Program-made: the position numbers and the translations under genes
The notes under the pieces: model-generated
What the model saw: the letters and a program-made list of their open reading frames with translations, nothing else
The model's database searches: none
What the model was told of the DNA's origin: nothing
Assembly (NCBI RefSeq): GCF_030295325.1
Contig: NZ_AP027059.1
Span: 1,364,001 to 1,428,000, forward strand
DNA length: 64,000 nucleotides
From: Haliovirga abyssi
Lineage (GTDB): Bacteria; Fusobacteriota; Fusobacteriia; Fusobacteriales; Haliovirgaceae
Reading direction: 5' to 3'
Shown: one piece after another, positions 26,850 through 35,918 of the stretch
Position numbering within the stretch: position 1 is the first letter of the stretch
Layout of the letters: each line of letters opens with the position of its first letter

Positions 26850-27452
26850 TTACTTTTTCTTGAAATTAAATTTATTTTCTTCACCTTTTAATAATCTTCC
26901 TATATTTGATTTATGTTTATATATAATATATGCTGCTACTAATGCCCCCAATATAGTTACCTCTATTTTATTATTTTTATAAAAAAAATAATTTGCAAAT
27001 GGAAACAAAAATGCTGCTGTTATAGATCCCAATGAGATATATTTTGAAAAATAAACAATAATAGCAAATACCCCAAATACAAATAATATAGTTTTAGGAA
27101 CTAATATTAAAAATACTCCAAGACTTGTAGCAACTCCCTTTCCTCCTTTAAATTTTAAATATGGAGAAAAAGTATGCCCAATTATAGCTGCTACACCTAA
27201 ATAAACCAGATTATGCGGAGCTATCTTAAATGACATTCCTATTAAAATTGGAATTATTCCTTTTAAAACATCAAAAATAAAAACTATTATCCCTAATTTT
27301 GCACCTAAAACTCTATATGCATTTGTTGCTCCGCTATTTTTACTTCCATGTTCTCTTATATCAATATTTTTAAATTTTTTCCCTATTATTACCCCACTTG
27401 GTATTGCTCCAATAAAATATGAAAGTACAATTCCCATTACTAATTTTATCAT
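26850..27452 (-). CDS. plsY: Acyl-phosphate:glycerol-3-phosphate acyltransferase
   Basis: 200 residues, integral membrane protein with about five hydrophobic segments. Family motifs: GAIPSGVIIGK, HGSKNSGATNAYRVLG and HTFSPYLKFKGGKGVATSLG. It makes lysophosphatidic acid from acyl-phosphate. It is first in the plsY-gpsA-receiver-sigma-STAS-STAS-dnaN-glgB run. Upstream TTGACA and TATAAT boxes (27475-27515) exist but their spacing is poor. Confidence 0.96.
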   Translation of the reverse strand: MIKLVMGIVLSYFIGAIPSGVIIGKKFKNIDIREHGSKNSGATNAYRVLGAKLGIIVFIFDVLKGIIPILIGMSFKIAPHNLVYLGVAAIIGHTFSPYLKFKGGKGVATSLGVFLILVPKTILFVFGVFAIIVYFSKYISLGSITAAFLFPFANYFFYKNNKIEVTILGALVAAYIIYKHKSNIGRLLKGEENKFNFKKK

Positions 27453-27540
27453 TAAAATATCCCTCCAAAGATTATAAATTTATTTTTAACGTTTTATTAT
27501 AGTGTCAAATAATTATAAAATTTTAGCCACCAATTTTTGT

Positions 27541-27650
27541 TTATCAGTTTTAATCTATATTTTTCCTGTGGTTTTAAATTTTTTTCTTTGTGTACCTTTG
27601 CACGCTTTGAGCCTTTGTGCTGAAATTGTTTCACACTATGCTTTTAAGTT
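27541..27650. repeat. Dispersed CTTTGTG/CTGTGG-type intergenic repeat
   Basis: Contains CCTGTGGTTTTAAA, CTTTGTGTACCTTTGCAC and CTTTGAGCCTTTGTGCTG. The wording resembles the widespread intergenic CTCTGTG/CTCTGCG repeat that gives spurious short proteins in many genomes, and is similar in style to 55650-55767. It has no coding support. It fills the gap between the methyltransferase gene and plsY. Confidence 0.45.
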
Positions 27651-27654
27651 GTTC

Positions 27655-28986
27655 CTAAACATTCTTAAGTCTAATTTTCCCCACTACCTCTATATGGCTT
27701 GTTTGTGGAAACATATCCACCGGATGAACTTCCTCTAATATATATCCATATTCCTCTAATAACTTAACATCTCTTATAAAAGTAGAAGGATCACATGATA
27801 TATATATTATATTTTCTATTTTTCTTTTACCCAAAACTTTTATTATAGAGCTATCTAATCCTTTCCTTGGTGGATCAAAAACCACTATATCAATATCTTT
27901 TAATTTATCAATTTCATCTTCAACTTTTCCAGTTATAAATTCTACATTTTTAATGCTGTTTTCTTTTGCAGTTAATTTTGCATCTTTCACAGAACTTTCT
28001 ACCATTTCTATTCCATATACAAATTTTGCTCGTTTACTCATTAATGTACTTATAGTTCCAGTTCCTGAATAGGCATCTAAAATATTTTTATTTTTAATAT
28101 CTCCCAACAGATCAAGCACCAAATTATATAATCTTTCTGTTTGAAATAAATTTATTTGAAAAAATGATTTTGGAGATATTCTAAATTTATAACCACAAAT
28201 ATCTTCATATAAAAAATATTCTCCATATAATCTTTTAACTTTTTTCCCAAGAGCAACATTTGTTTTTATTGTATTAAAAGAAACATATACTGATTTTATC
28301 TCTTTTATAGAATCAGTTAATTTTTTTATCAATGGATTTAATACTTCATATTTGTTACTATTAATTATAAAAACCACCATAGCTTCATTTTTTTTATTAA
28401 CTCTAACCATTACATTTCTTAAAAATCCTGAATGTTTTTTTTCGTTATAAATAGTTATACTCTGTTTTTGTGCAATTTCCTTTATTTTTCTTATAATTTT
28501 ATTGGAAATTTTTGGTTGAATTATACAATTATCCATATCTACAACTTCATGTGTCTTTTTCATATAAAATCCACTTATAATTTTATGATTTTTTGTGCCA
28601 AATGGTTGTATAACTTTATTCCTATAATTATATGAATTTTTCGACCCTAAAGTTTTATTAACAATAACTTTTTCATCTCTTATTAAATTTTTTACAATAT
28701 CTGTTTTACAATCTAACTGAGTTTTATAATCCATCATCATAAAGTTACAGCCACCACATTTATTAAAATATTTACATCTTGGTTCAATTCTACCACTAGA
28801 TTTTTCTAAAATTTCTTCAATTAATCCTCTTGCATAATTTTTTTTCACAGATATTATCTTTATTTTTACAATATCTCCAGGCACACTCATTGGAACAAAA
28901 ACTGCTAAATTTTCATAAAAGCCCAATCCTTCTCCACCGAAAGCAATTTTATCTATTTTAACGTTAATTATATCTCCTTTTTTCAC
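27655..28986 (-). CDS. rlmD: 23S rRNA (uracil-C5)-methyltransferase, TrmA/RlmD family
   Basis: 443 residues from a GTG start (KKGDIINVKID follows), chosen because AAAGGAGAG is correctly placed; the longer frame adds 15 residues without a good site. TRAM domain (1-60), [4Fe-4S] cysteines in CKYFNKCGGC, SAM-binding NILDAYSGTGTISTLM and VFDPPRKGLD, and the catalytic Cys in YISCDPSTF. It uses SAM to make 5-methyluridine in RNA. The exact target (U1939, U747 or both) cannot be told from sequence, so the symbol is approximate. Confidence 0.9.
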   Translation of the reverse strand: MKKGDIINVKIDKIAFGGEGLGFYENLAVFVPMSVPGDIVKIKIISVKKNYARGLIEEILEKSSGRIEPRCKYFNKCGGCNFMMMDYKTQLDCKTDIVKNLIRDEKVIVNKTLGSKNSYNYRNKVIQPFGTKNHKIISGFYMKKTHEVVDMDNCIIQPKISNKIIRKIKEIAQKQSITIYNEKKHSGFLRNVMVRVNKKNEAMVVFIINSNKYEVLNPLIKKLTDSIKEIKSVYVSFNTIKTNVALGKKVKRLYGEYFLYEDICGYKFRISPKSFFQINLFQTERLYNLVLDLLGDIKNKNILDAYSGTGTISTLMSKRAKFVYGIEMVESSVKDAKLTAKENSIKNVEFITGKVEDEIDKLKDIDIVVFDPPRKGLDSSIIKVLGKRKIENIIYISCDPSTFIRDVKLLEEYGYILEEVHPVDMFPQTSHIEVVGKIRLKNV

Positions 28987-29033
28987 TATCCACTCTCCTT
29001 TTTTTAACTGACAATTGTCAATTGTTTTCATTT

Positions 29034-30074
29034 TTACTCTTTTAAATAATTAATTCTTGTTCCAATTGATGGATGTGAATATGTCAAGAATTCTATTATT
29101 TTATTTGGATTTTCATCTGCTAAATTTTGTTTTGATAATTTTTTTAAAGCTTCTATTAAATACTCTCCTGTTCCCATTATCTCTTTAGCATATAAATCTG
29201 CTTCTTTTTCATTTTTTCTCGAATACAAATTAAGTAAAAACGATATAAATAATTGAAATATAAAAAAATAGAATCCAACTTGATATATTACTATAAAATT
29301 ATTATAATCTAAATAAAAATAACTATTAATTAGAAAAAGCAATATAAACATAATCACTGAAGAAATTACCACTTGTTTCAATATATGTTTTTTTACAAAA
29401 TGTCCCATTTCATGTGCAAATACTGCTACAATTTCATCATCTGAAAATTCATTTAATAAATTATCTGCTATTATAATTCTTTTATTTTTTCCCAATCCAG
29501 TAAATGCTGCATTCGCTTTTTTAGTCTCTTTGCTCAAATCAAATTTATATATCCCAACTAGTTTTACTTTTACTTTTGAAGTTAAATCTAAAATTTTACT
29601 TTTTAGATTTTCATTATCAAGTTCTTTAAACTTATAAAACAGAGGTAATATTACTGTTGGAGCTATTACTCCTAATATAATATTAATAATCATCATAAAA
29701 ATATAAAAATATATCCACCATCTATCTTTAGATATTTTTATAAAAAAATATAATGAAACAATTAAAATTTCGCCTATAACTAATCCTATCCCAAATTCTT
29801 TTAATGTTTTTATAATCCATTTTTTTATATTCTCATTAGACAAATTATTCTTTTTTTCTAAATAATATCCGCTATAATAAGAAAAACCTATTTCAGAAAT
29901 AAAAAATATTATAATTGTAATTAATCCATAATAAAAAATATTATTACCACTGATATTTTTTATATATATACCAATTTTTGAAAATCCCAATATAAATATT
30001 ATAACTAAATTTATTATCGTTGAAATTATTGAAATTATTAATTTTATATTATTATATTCTTTTGATTTCTCCAT
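29034..30074 (-). CDS. M48 family integral membrane zinc metalloprotease (Ste24-like)
   Basis: 346 residues with hydrophobic segments in the first 165 residues and again around 245-295. Zinc motif HEMGH (near residue 220) and third ligand in the NEKEADLYA segment. The layout resembles CAAX prenyl protease 1/Ste24 more than HtpX. In bacteria this class is thought to degrade membrane or misrouted proteins. RBS GCGGAGG. It is followed within about 50 bp by the rRNA methyltransferase start. Confidence 0.9.
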   Translation of the reverse strand: MEKSKEYNNIKLIISIISTIINLVIIFILGFSKIGIYIKNISGNNIFYYGLITIIIFFISEIGFSYYSGYYLEKKNNLSNENIKKWIIKTLKEFGIGLVIGEILIVSLYFFIKISKDRWWIYFYIFMMIINIILGVIAPTVILPLFYKFKELDNENLKSKILDLTSKVKVKLVGIYKFDLSKETKKANAAFTGLGKNKRIIIADNLLNEFSDDEIVAVFAHEMGHFVKKHILKQVVISSVIMFILLFLINSYFYLDYNNFIVIYQVGFYFFIFQLFISFLLNLYSRKNEKEADLYAKEIMGTGEYLIEALKKLSKQNLADENPNKIIEFLTYSHPSIGTRINYLKE

Positions 30075-30222
30075 TGTTCCTCCGCTTTGTTTTTTTCTAA
30101 ACCAACCAGTTTATTATACACTATTTTCTTAAATTCTTCAATTTTTTTGACTGATATATTAAAAAAGTTATATATTTTTAATATATCTTCTTCTCTGAAT
30201 AAATTTATCCTTTAAACACAAA

Positions 30223-30269
30223 TCAAAAAGCTGATACAGCATTATCTTTATGACATCATATCAGCTTTT
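30223..30269 (-). terminator. Terminator overlapping the end of the DUF374 gene
   Basis: AAAAAGCTGATA and TATCAGCTTTTT pair on the minus strand. The upstream arm lies inside the last codons of the acyltransferase gene and the stop codon sits in the loop region. The 3' arm ends in five T. Confidence 0.75.
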
Positions 30270-30907
30270 TTATTTAATTCAATTAATCTTTCTTCTACTA
30301 ATTTTATTCCTTCTTCAACAGAAATATCTTTTTCTATTTTAATCGGCTTCCCTATTATATATATTGCCTTTGTAAATGGTTTTGGAAATTGAAAACTATC
30401 CCAAGAATTAAATCTCCATTTGTTTTTAAAAACACCTGCTAATGGAACAATTTCTATTCCAGTTTTTTGAGCTGTATATACTATTCCCTGTTTGACTTTA
30501 TATATAGGGCCTCTTGGCCCATCTACTGCAAATCCACCACTATAACCATTCTTTACCATTTTTATTAATTTTACTAAGCTTCTTACATTGTTTTTATTTG
30601 ATGACCCTCTTACTAATTCATACCCATACATTTCAAGCATAGTAGCAATTATTTCGCCATCTTTTGAAGGACTAACTAAATTAGCGATTTTTTTTCCATT
30701 TTTAGTCATATTTACCATTGGTAAAAATATACTACCATGCCAAAACCCATATAAGTAATTGTTTTTTTCATTATAATCATCACTTTCAATAATCACTTTC
30801 ATATTTATCGTTCTGTTTATAATTTTACTTATAAAATATAATATTTTTCCATATCTTTTATATTTTCTATATGATTTTTCTTCTTTCATTTCTTCTAGTT
30901 TTGACAT
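30248..30907 (-). CDS. DUF374 lysophospholipid acyltransferase-family protein
   Basis: 219 residues. The FWHGSIFLP block (H-containing acyltransferase-like motif), SPSKDGEI and FAVDGPRGP segments match the DUF374 family related to LpxL/PlsC acyltransferases. It probably transfers a fatty acid to a lipid A or envelope lipid precursor; the substrate is unknown. RBS AAAGGTGATG. It lies 13 bp after nadD and its 3' end forms part of a terminator. Confidence 0.85.
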   Translation of the reverse strand: MSKLEEMKEEKSYRKYKRYGKILYFISKIINRTINMKVIIESDDYNEKNNYLYGFWHGSIFLPMVNMTKNGKKIANLVSPSKDGEIIATMLEMYGYELVRGSSNKNNVRSLVKLIKMVKNGYSGGFAVDGPRGPIYKVKQGIVYTAQKTGIEIVPLAGVFKNKWRFNSWDSFQFPKPFTKAIYIIGKPIKIEKDISVEEGIKLVEERLIELNKKADMMS

Positions 30908-30920
30908 ATCATCACCTTTT

Positions 30921-31505
30921 TCATTTGTATATTTTTTCTTTTTTTATAATATCTAATACATTCTCATTTACTAAATATTTTATAGATTTCCCATTTTTTA
31001 TTTTCTCTCTTATTTCTGTTGCTGATATTTCAATTATTGGTGATGATATGATTTTCACTTTCTCACCATAAATATTTTTAAAATTATATCCTTTTCTATT
31101 TACTACAATAAATTTACACATTGTTAAAAGTTTTTCTATATCTTTCCACTTATCTAAATATTCGGCAGAATCTTCTCCTATTATTTCGTAAAACTTATAA
31201 TCTGGATATCTTTTTTTTAATTCTACTAAAGTGTCTATTGTATAGGAAGTTACATCTTTTTTTATTTCAATATCTAAAACTTTAAATTTAGGATTATCTT
31301 TAATTGATTCTTTTACCATTTTATATCGTAATTCCCAATTCACTAAATTATTTTCTCTATGAGATGGGATTCCAACTGGAATAAACCATATTTCGTCTAA
31401 ATCATATCTATCTTTTATCCATTCCGCTAAAATTAGATGCCCCATATGAATTGGATTAAAACTTCCACCATAAATACCTATTTTCTTTTTTTTTAAATCT
31501 TTCAT
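30921..31505 (-). CDS. nadD: Nicotinate-nucleotide adenylyltransferase
   Basis: 194 residues. Nucleotidyltransferase motif GIYGGSFNPIHMGHL and the C-terminal SPIIEISATEIREKI motif (ISATxIR) are both present. It converts nicotinate mononucleotide to deamido-NAD in NAD synthesis. It lies 8 bp after the PTS IIA gene and 13 bp before the DUF374 gene, so the three are probably one transcript. Confidence 0.96.
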   Translation of the reverse strand: MKDLKKKKIGIYGGSFNPIHMGHLILAEWIKDRYDLDEIWFIPVGIPSHRENNLVNWELRYKMVKESIKDNPKFKVLDIEIKKDVTSYTIDTLVELKKRYPDYKFYEIIGEDSAEYLDKWKDIEKLLTMCKFIVVNRKGYNFKNIYGEKVKIISSPIIEISATEIREKIKNGKSIKYLVNENVLDIIKKEKIYK

Positions 31506-31513
31506 ATTAATTT

Positions 31514-31969
31514 TTACCCTTCAAAAAAATTTGCTATATTTTCTATTATATCTCCTTCTGTTTCTGATTCAATTATAGAATCCCTAAACGCTCTATTTCT
31601 AAATGCTTTTGAAATAGATGATAATAAATTTAGATATTCTGTATTTTTATCTTTTGGTGCTCCAACTAAAATTATAATATTTACTTTTTCATCATCAGGA
31701 GTATTAAATTCAATAGCCCTTTTTAAAACTCCTATTGCAAGAACTATATCCTTTAAATCTTCACATCTTGCATGAGGCACTGCTACTCCTTTTCCAATTC
31801 CTGTGGTTCCCATAACTTCTCTTTCAAATATCTTCTTTAAAAAATTATCTTTGTTAATTATAATATCTTCATTTTCATAAATTGAGTTTATTAATTTTTT
31901 TATTATTTCATCTTTTCCTACAGAACCATTCTCAACTAAAATTGATTTTACCTTAACATATTTTAACAT
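31514..31969 (-). CDS. PTS EIIA type-2 (fructose/PtsN-like) domain protein
   Basis: 151 residues, a single EIIA domain. Phospho-accepting His in GVAVPHARC (near residue 67) and family blocks TGIGKG and VNIIILVGAPKD are seen. No EIIB or EIIC partner is nearby, so a regulatory PtsN-like role is as likely as sugar transport. RBS GGGGG. It starts one base after the end of the 232-residue gene. Confidence 0.9.
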   Translation of the reverse strand: MLKYVKVKSILVENGSVGKDEIIKKLINSIYENEDIIINKDNFLKKIFEREVMGTTGIGKGVAVPHARCEDLKDIVLAIGVLKRAIEFNTPDDEKVNIIILVGAPKDKNTEYLNLLSSISKAFRNRAFRDSIIESETEGDIIENIANFFEG

Positions 31970-31970
31970 C

Positions 31971-32669
31971 TCAATTCCCCCTCATAAAAATAATTGTACC
32001 TACATCCTGTAATCTCCCTAAATTAAGAGAAACCATTTCCACATTATTTCCAACAAATTCTTTTATTTTTATATAGTAAGGATTCTTTTTTATTTCACCT
32101 GTAAAAAAAAGTTTATTTTCAAAAAATCCTGTTGCTCCTCCAATAAATCCATAGTTCATTCCTATTAAATCTACTTCCACTTTATTTAATTTTAATATCT
32201 TTTCTCCTCTATTTTTTAAATTTTTATAGATACCATTATCTTCTGTAATTAATTTGTCTTTTAAATTAATTATATTACAATTTGTATATCCTTGCTTTAC
32301 ATCTATTTTTTTATATTTTTTCTTTTCAATATGCTTTAATATATTTTTTTCAGTATATTTAAAATTATGTACTACTTTCTTTTCAAATTTAACTGCATTA
32401 TATTTTGCACTATTAGGATATCCACCTTCTACAGCTTCCCCTTCAATAATCTCATAACCTTTTATCCTTTTAGCATAATATTCATAAAATTGTTTATCTA
32501 CAAATATTTTCTTTTCTTCTTCATCTACAAAGAGTTGTATATCAGGATGAAAAGATATAGCATCATATACTTTCATGTTTTTTTTAGTAAGTATAACATT
32601 AAATCCATATTTTTTCAATTCTTCCCCAATAGATTTAAATCTACCATCAATTATTACATAATTATTCAA
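31971..32669 (-). CDS. Hypothetical protein, possibly DUF6873 family
   Basis: 232 residues from a TTG start with GGTGG six bases upstream; it overlaps the GH57 gene by eight bases. Blocks such as ISFHPDIQLF, QGYTNCNII, IGMNYGFIGGATGFF and FTGEIK suggest a conserved soluble protein. I associate this pattern weakly with the DUF6873 (GME-fold) family, from memory. No catalytic role is claimed. It lies in the GH57-EIIA-nadD transcript. Confidence 0.7.
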   Translation of the reverse strand: MNNYVIIDGRFKSIGEELKKYGFNVILTKKNMKVYDAISFHPDIQLFVDEEEKKIFVDKQFYEYYAKRIKGYEIIEGEAVEGGYPNSAKYNAVKFEKKVVHNFKYTEKNILKHIEKKKYKKIDVKQGYTNCNIINLKDKLITEDNGIYKNLKNRGEKILKLNKVEVDLIGMNYGFIGGATGFFENKLFFTGEIKKNPYYIKIKEFVGNNVEMVSLNLGRLQDVGTIIFMRGN

Positions 32670-35040
32670 TTTTATCCACCAAAATTTTATATTCTTTTTT
32701 CAAATCAAACTCCGCAACTATTCCAAACAATGAATAATAGTTTTTTATTTTAACATCTTTTGGAACCGTTATTTCAATTCCTATATTAACCTTTTTATTT
32801 AATATTTCTATTTTATTATTACTATTTTTTATATCTAAAACTTTTTTCCCATTATTAACTATTGTAAAATATCCTGGTTCAAATTCTGATTTAACATTTA
32901 TATTTTTCACATCATTTGATATATTGAGATAATCAACTTCAAATCCATTTTTAGTAAATTTTATTTCTTTTTTATAATTATCTGCTGTAAAAATCAAATA
33001 ATCTTCGTTATATTCCACTTCCATGTCAGCTTTATAATAATCACTTATTTTATAATTATTATTATCTGAATTTTCATATTCAAACTTTTCATTTAGTCCT
33101 TTAACTCTTGTTAGATAAACTCTTTTTTCAAAATAATTTAATACAGAATTCATTCCATTCAAAAATCTTATATTATTTTTTATAGAAAACGGCTGCGTAG
33201 GAAAATTACCATCATAATACTCTTCACCTAATTGAACTCCTAACTCACCACCAACAATTTCTTTTCCTGTTTTCAAATCATACCAAAACAAAAGTCTGCC
33301 TCCTCTTGCTTTAGAAAAAACATAAAAATTATCATTATTTACTACAATAACTTCTTTTATATTATCCATATTTACATCTTTTTCATATATTTTATTTTTT
33401 ATATTTTCTTCAATATCCTTAACAGCTTCTTCTATAACTGAAACTGTTTTTATATTTTCCCAAACTCCTAATCTTCTCCCATTTTTCCACTCTTCATCTG
33501 TTCCTGCTATCCCAGTACATCCAAATTCAAATTGATGTGATAAAAAATTTTCTTTTGCTAAAGCAACTAATTTTTTTATATTTTTTTTATCACTATTTTT
33601 ATATTCATTAATAAATTTTTCATATTTTTTATGTAATTTCCTATAATAAGCTAATTTTGGAGAATTTTTATTAAAATCAAACCACCCATCGTAACCTTTT
33701 TCTGAATATTGCCCTTCTCCTTTTGCAGCTTTTTCCATCCATGAAGCGTATCCATCTTTTATTGGAGTAATATCTTCTGCCTTTTTTTCAGATAATATAT
33801 CACTATACTTTACCAACTTAATCCATTTTTTATTTTCTAATTTTGTCAATAAAAAATCTAAATTTTCAAAATCCCATTCAGGATTTTTTTGACTAGAAAA
33901 ATCCCAAAGTCCTGTAACTTCTGCATCATCTGCATAATTAAGTAAAAAATCACTTTTTTTATCTTTTTCATATATTTTTCTAATATATTTAAATAATTTT
34001 TTATAATTTTTACTTTTTTCAGTTAAATTTGCTCCTCTTTCATCTCTTTTAACTTCATTGTCTCCAGTATCAATAGCATTGTTTACCAGTGGTAAAAAAT
34101 TTGTATCATCATTTACAATAGTTAGTTTCCCATTTTCTGTGGTTCTTAATACCCAATCTGCATCTTTTGCACCTGATTCTTTTAAAATATGATTTTCTAC
34201 AAATGTATATTTATAGCCATATTTCAAAACTAATTTTGTTATATTTTGATTCCAAGTTCTTTCAGCATTCCAAAATCCTACTGGATTTACTCCAAAAACT
34301 TTTTTTATAATTCTTTTATGTTCTTCTATTTGCCATATATTCGATTGTTCATCTGTTGAATACATAACATTTTGAGCGTATGTACTTCCTAAGATTTCAA
34401 ATTGTCCACTTTTTATTCCATCTTTAATTAATTTTATTGTTTCAGGATTATACCATAATAAATCTTGAATTAAAGTCCCTGAAATATGTAAATTAAATTT
34501 TAAACTAGGATGTTTTCTTAGAGTTTTTATTAAATTATAATATGTTACTTTATCTGCAATATCTGCATGTGGATTACTTCCTTGATTTAAGTGAAATAAA
34601 AAAGCTATATCCAATTTTCTATTATTAATCACTTTATCTGAAATTTTTATATTTTTATAATACAAAATTTTCCCAATTTCAATTCCACCAAATATCAAAA
34701 AAATTAACAATGATATAACTAACATTTTTTTAAATCCACTATATATATACGATTCCTTTTTTATTGTTTTTTTACTATCGCCAACATTATGACTTTTTAA
34801 AATATCCCCCGACAAATCAAATCTGCTAAACTGTATCCCTTTTATTACTCTTTCTACTTCATTCTCTTCATCTTCTGTTTTAGCTAATTTTCTAGCTTCT
34901 TTTAAATATTCCAGAGCTTTATCATAGTCCCTTTTTACTTGTAGTAATTCTGATTCTTCTAGCAAAATATCATAAAATCTTTTTTCACATTTTTCACATA
35001 TTCCATTTTTTATTTCGCTACCACATTTTGGGCAATCCAC
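32662..35040 (-). CDS. Membrane-anchored GH57-type glycoside hydrolase with zinc ribbon
   Basis: 792 residues from a GTG start, four bases after the previous stop. Residues 1-20 form a zinc ribbon (C3-x2-C6...C15-x2-C18). Residues 25-70 look like a helical TPR-type hairpin, and a single membrane segment spans about 103-128. The remainder resembles GH57: FLFHLNQGSNPHAD (motif 1), GSTYAQNVM, GFWNAERTWNQ (candidate nucleophile Glu) and LLNYADDAEVTGLWDF (candidate acid Asp). It probably acts on alpha-glucans outside the cytoplasm, with the zinc ribbon inside. The clustering of glgB and a GH13 protein in the window fits. Confidence 0.8.
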   Translation of the reverse strand: MDCPKCGSEIKNGICEKCEKRFYDILLEESELLQVKRDYDKALEYLKEARKLAKTEDEENEVERVIKGIQFSRFDLSGDILKSHNVGDSKKTIKKESYIYSGFKKMLVISLLIFLIFGGIEIGKILYYKNIKISDKVINNRKLDIAFLFHLNQGSNPHADIADKVTYYNLIKTLRKHPSLKFNLHISGTLIQDLLWYNPETIKLIKDGIKSGQFEILGSTYAQNVMYSTDEQSNIWQIEEHKRIIKKVFGVNPVGFWNAERTWNQNITKLVLKYGYKYTFVENHILKESGAKDADWVLRTTENGKLTIVNDDTNFLPLVNNAIDTGDNEVKRDERGANLTEKSKNYKKLFKYIRKIYEKDKKSDFLLNYADDAEVTGLWDFSSQKNPEWDFENLDFLLTKLENKKWIKLVKYSDILSEKKAEDITPIKDGYASWMEKAAKGEGQYSEKGYDGWFDFNKNSPKLAYYRKLHKKYEKFINEYKNSDKKNIKKLVALAKENFLSHQFEFGCTGIAGTDEEWKNGRRLGVWENIKTVSVIEEAVKDIEENIKNKIYEKDVNMDNIKEVIVVNNDNFYVFSKARGGRLLFWYDLKTGKEIVGGELGVQLGEEYYDGNFPTQPFSIKNNIRFLNGMNSVLNYFEKRVYLTRVKGLNEKFEYENSDNNNYKISDYYKADMEVEYNEDYLIFTADNYKKEIKFTKNGFEVDYLNISNDVKNINVKSEFEPGYFTIVNNGKKVLDIKNSNNKIEILNKKVNIGIEITVPKDVKIKNYYSLFGIVAEFDLKKEYKILVDKIE

Positions 35041-35043
35041 CTA

Positions 35044-35826
35044 TTACATCCCCCTTTTTTCTATGTATTCCATTCCTAATATATTTATAATGTTTTTCTT
35101 AGGATGATTAAAATTTTCGTTAAAATATTTTAATCCTTTTAAATATCCATAATTTTCTATATCTATTTTTTCTGTTTCTATCTCTTTAGATATTTCATCA
35201 TATTCAATTCCATCTTTATTTACAGCTTCTTCATATTCATTAAATTCATTAGGGTATCTTCCTAATAATCTCATTCCAATTATAAACGGATAAAAATAGT
35301 TTTCTTTCCCAACTTTTTCTATAATATTTATCATTGACAATACAATTAATGGTAAAGTTTTATTTTTATTATTAATTAGTGAATAAAATAAAATAGTTTC
35401 ATAAAATTTTTCTTTATTTCTAAAAAACAGCTCATTCCCATATCTAATAACTTGAGCTTGTTCATTTTTTTGTAATAAATTAAAAAAATTCTTTTCTATT
35501 TTATCAATCTCTTTTGAGCTTAATCTATCTATTTTCTTTTTTACCTTTTCTCTTTCAATTTTTAATATATAATTATCTAATATTATTTTAAAATTCTTTT
35601 CTATCTCATCTCTATTTTTTGTATCCAAAATATTATTAATTAAAGGTAACATTAAATTAATATCTTTTTCCACTATTTCTCCATCTAATTTAATTTTAAA
35701 ATAACTTCTCCAATTAGCATATTCTGAAAAAATTTCTAAAATTGGGACAATCCCTTTTTCCATATATATCTCTGTAATTTCCCTGTAATCTTTTTCTAAC
35801 ATAGCTTTTTCTATTTTTTCTCTCAT
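35044..35826 (-). CDS. Hypothetical protein co-transcribed with the GH57 gene
   Basis: 260 residues, highly charged and probably all-helical, without signal peptide or membrane segment. No family recognised. It starts after AAAGGAG and ends four bases before the GH57 start, so it is translationally coupled to that gene and may help regulate or position it. Confidence 0.75.
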   Translation of the reverse strand: MREKIEKAMLEKDYREITEIYMEKGIVPILEIFSEYANWRSYFKIKLDGEIVEKDINLMLPLINNILDTKNRDEIEKNFKIILDNYILKIEREKVKKKIDRLSSKEIDKIEKNFFNLLQKNEQAQVIRYGNELFFRNKEKFYETILFYSLINNKNKTLPLIVLSMINIIEKVGKENYFYPFIIGMRLLGRYPNEFNEYEEAVNKDGIEYDEISKEIETEKIDIENYGYLKGLKYFNENFNHPKKNIINILGMEYIEKRGM

Positions 35827-35863
35827 TCTATTTTCTCCTTTATGAAAGCTTAATTATAATACA

Positions 35864-35895
35864 CTAAATAACGTTTAAAATATAACATCAACTTA
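35864..35895. repeat. Half copy of MITE-like element A
   Basis: AACGTTTAAAATATAACATC matches the left end of the element family (AACGTTTGAAAAATAATGTTC). The right end is missing. It lies between lpxK and the 260-residue gene. Confidence 0.45.
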
Positions 35896-35918
35896 TATTC
35901 AAATTATTTCTAAATTTT

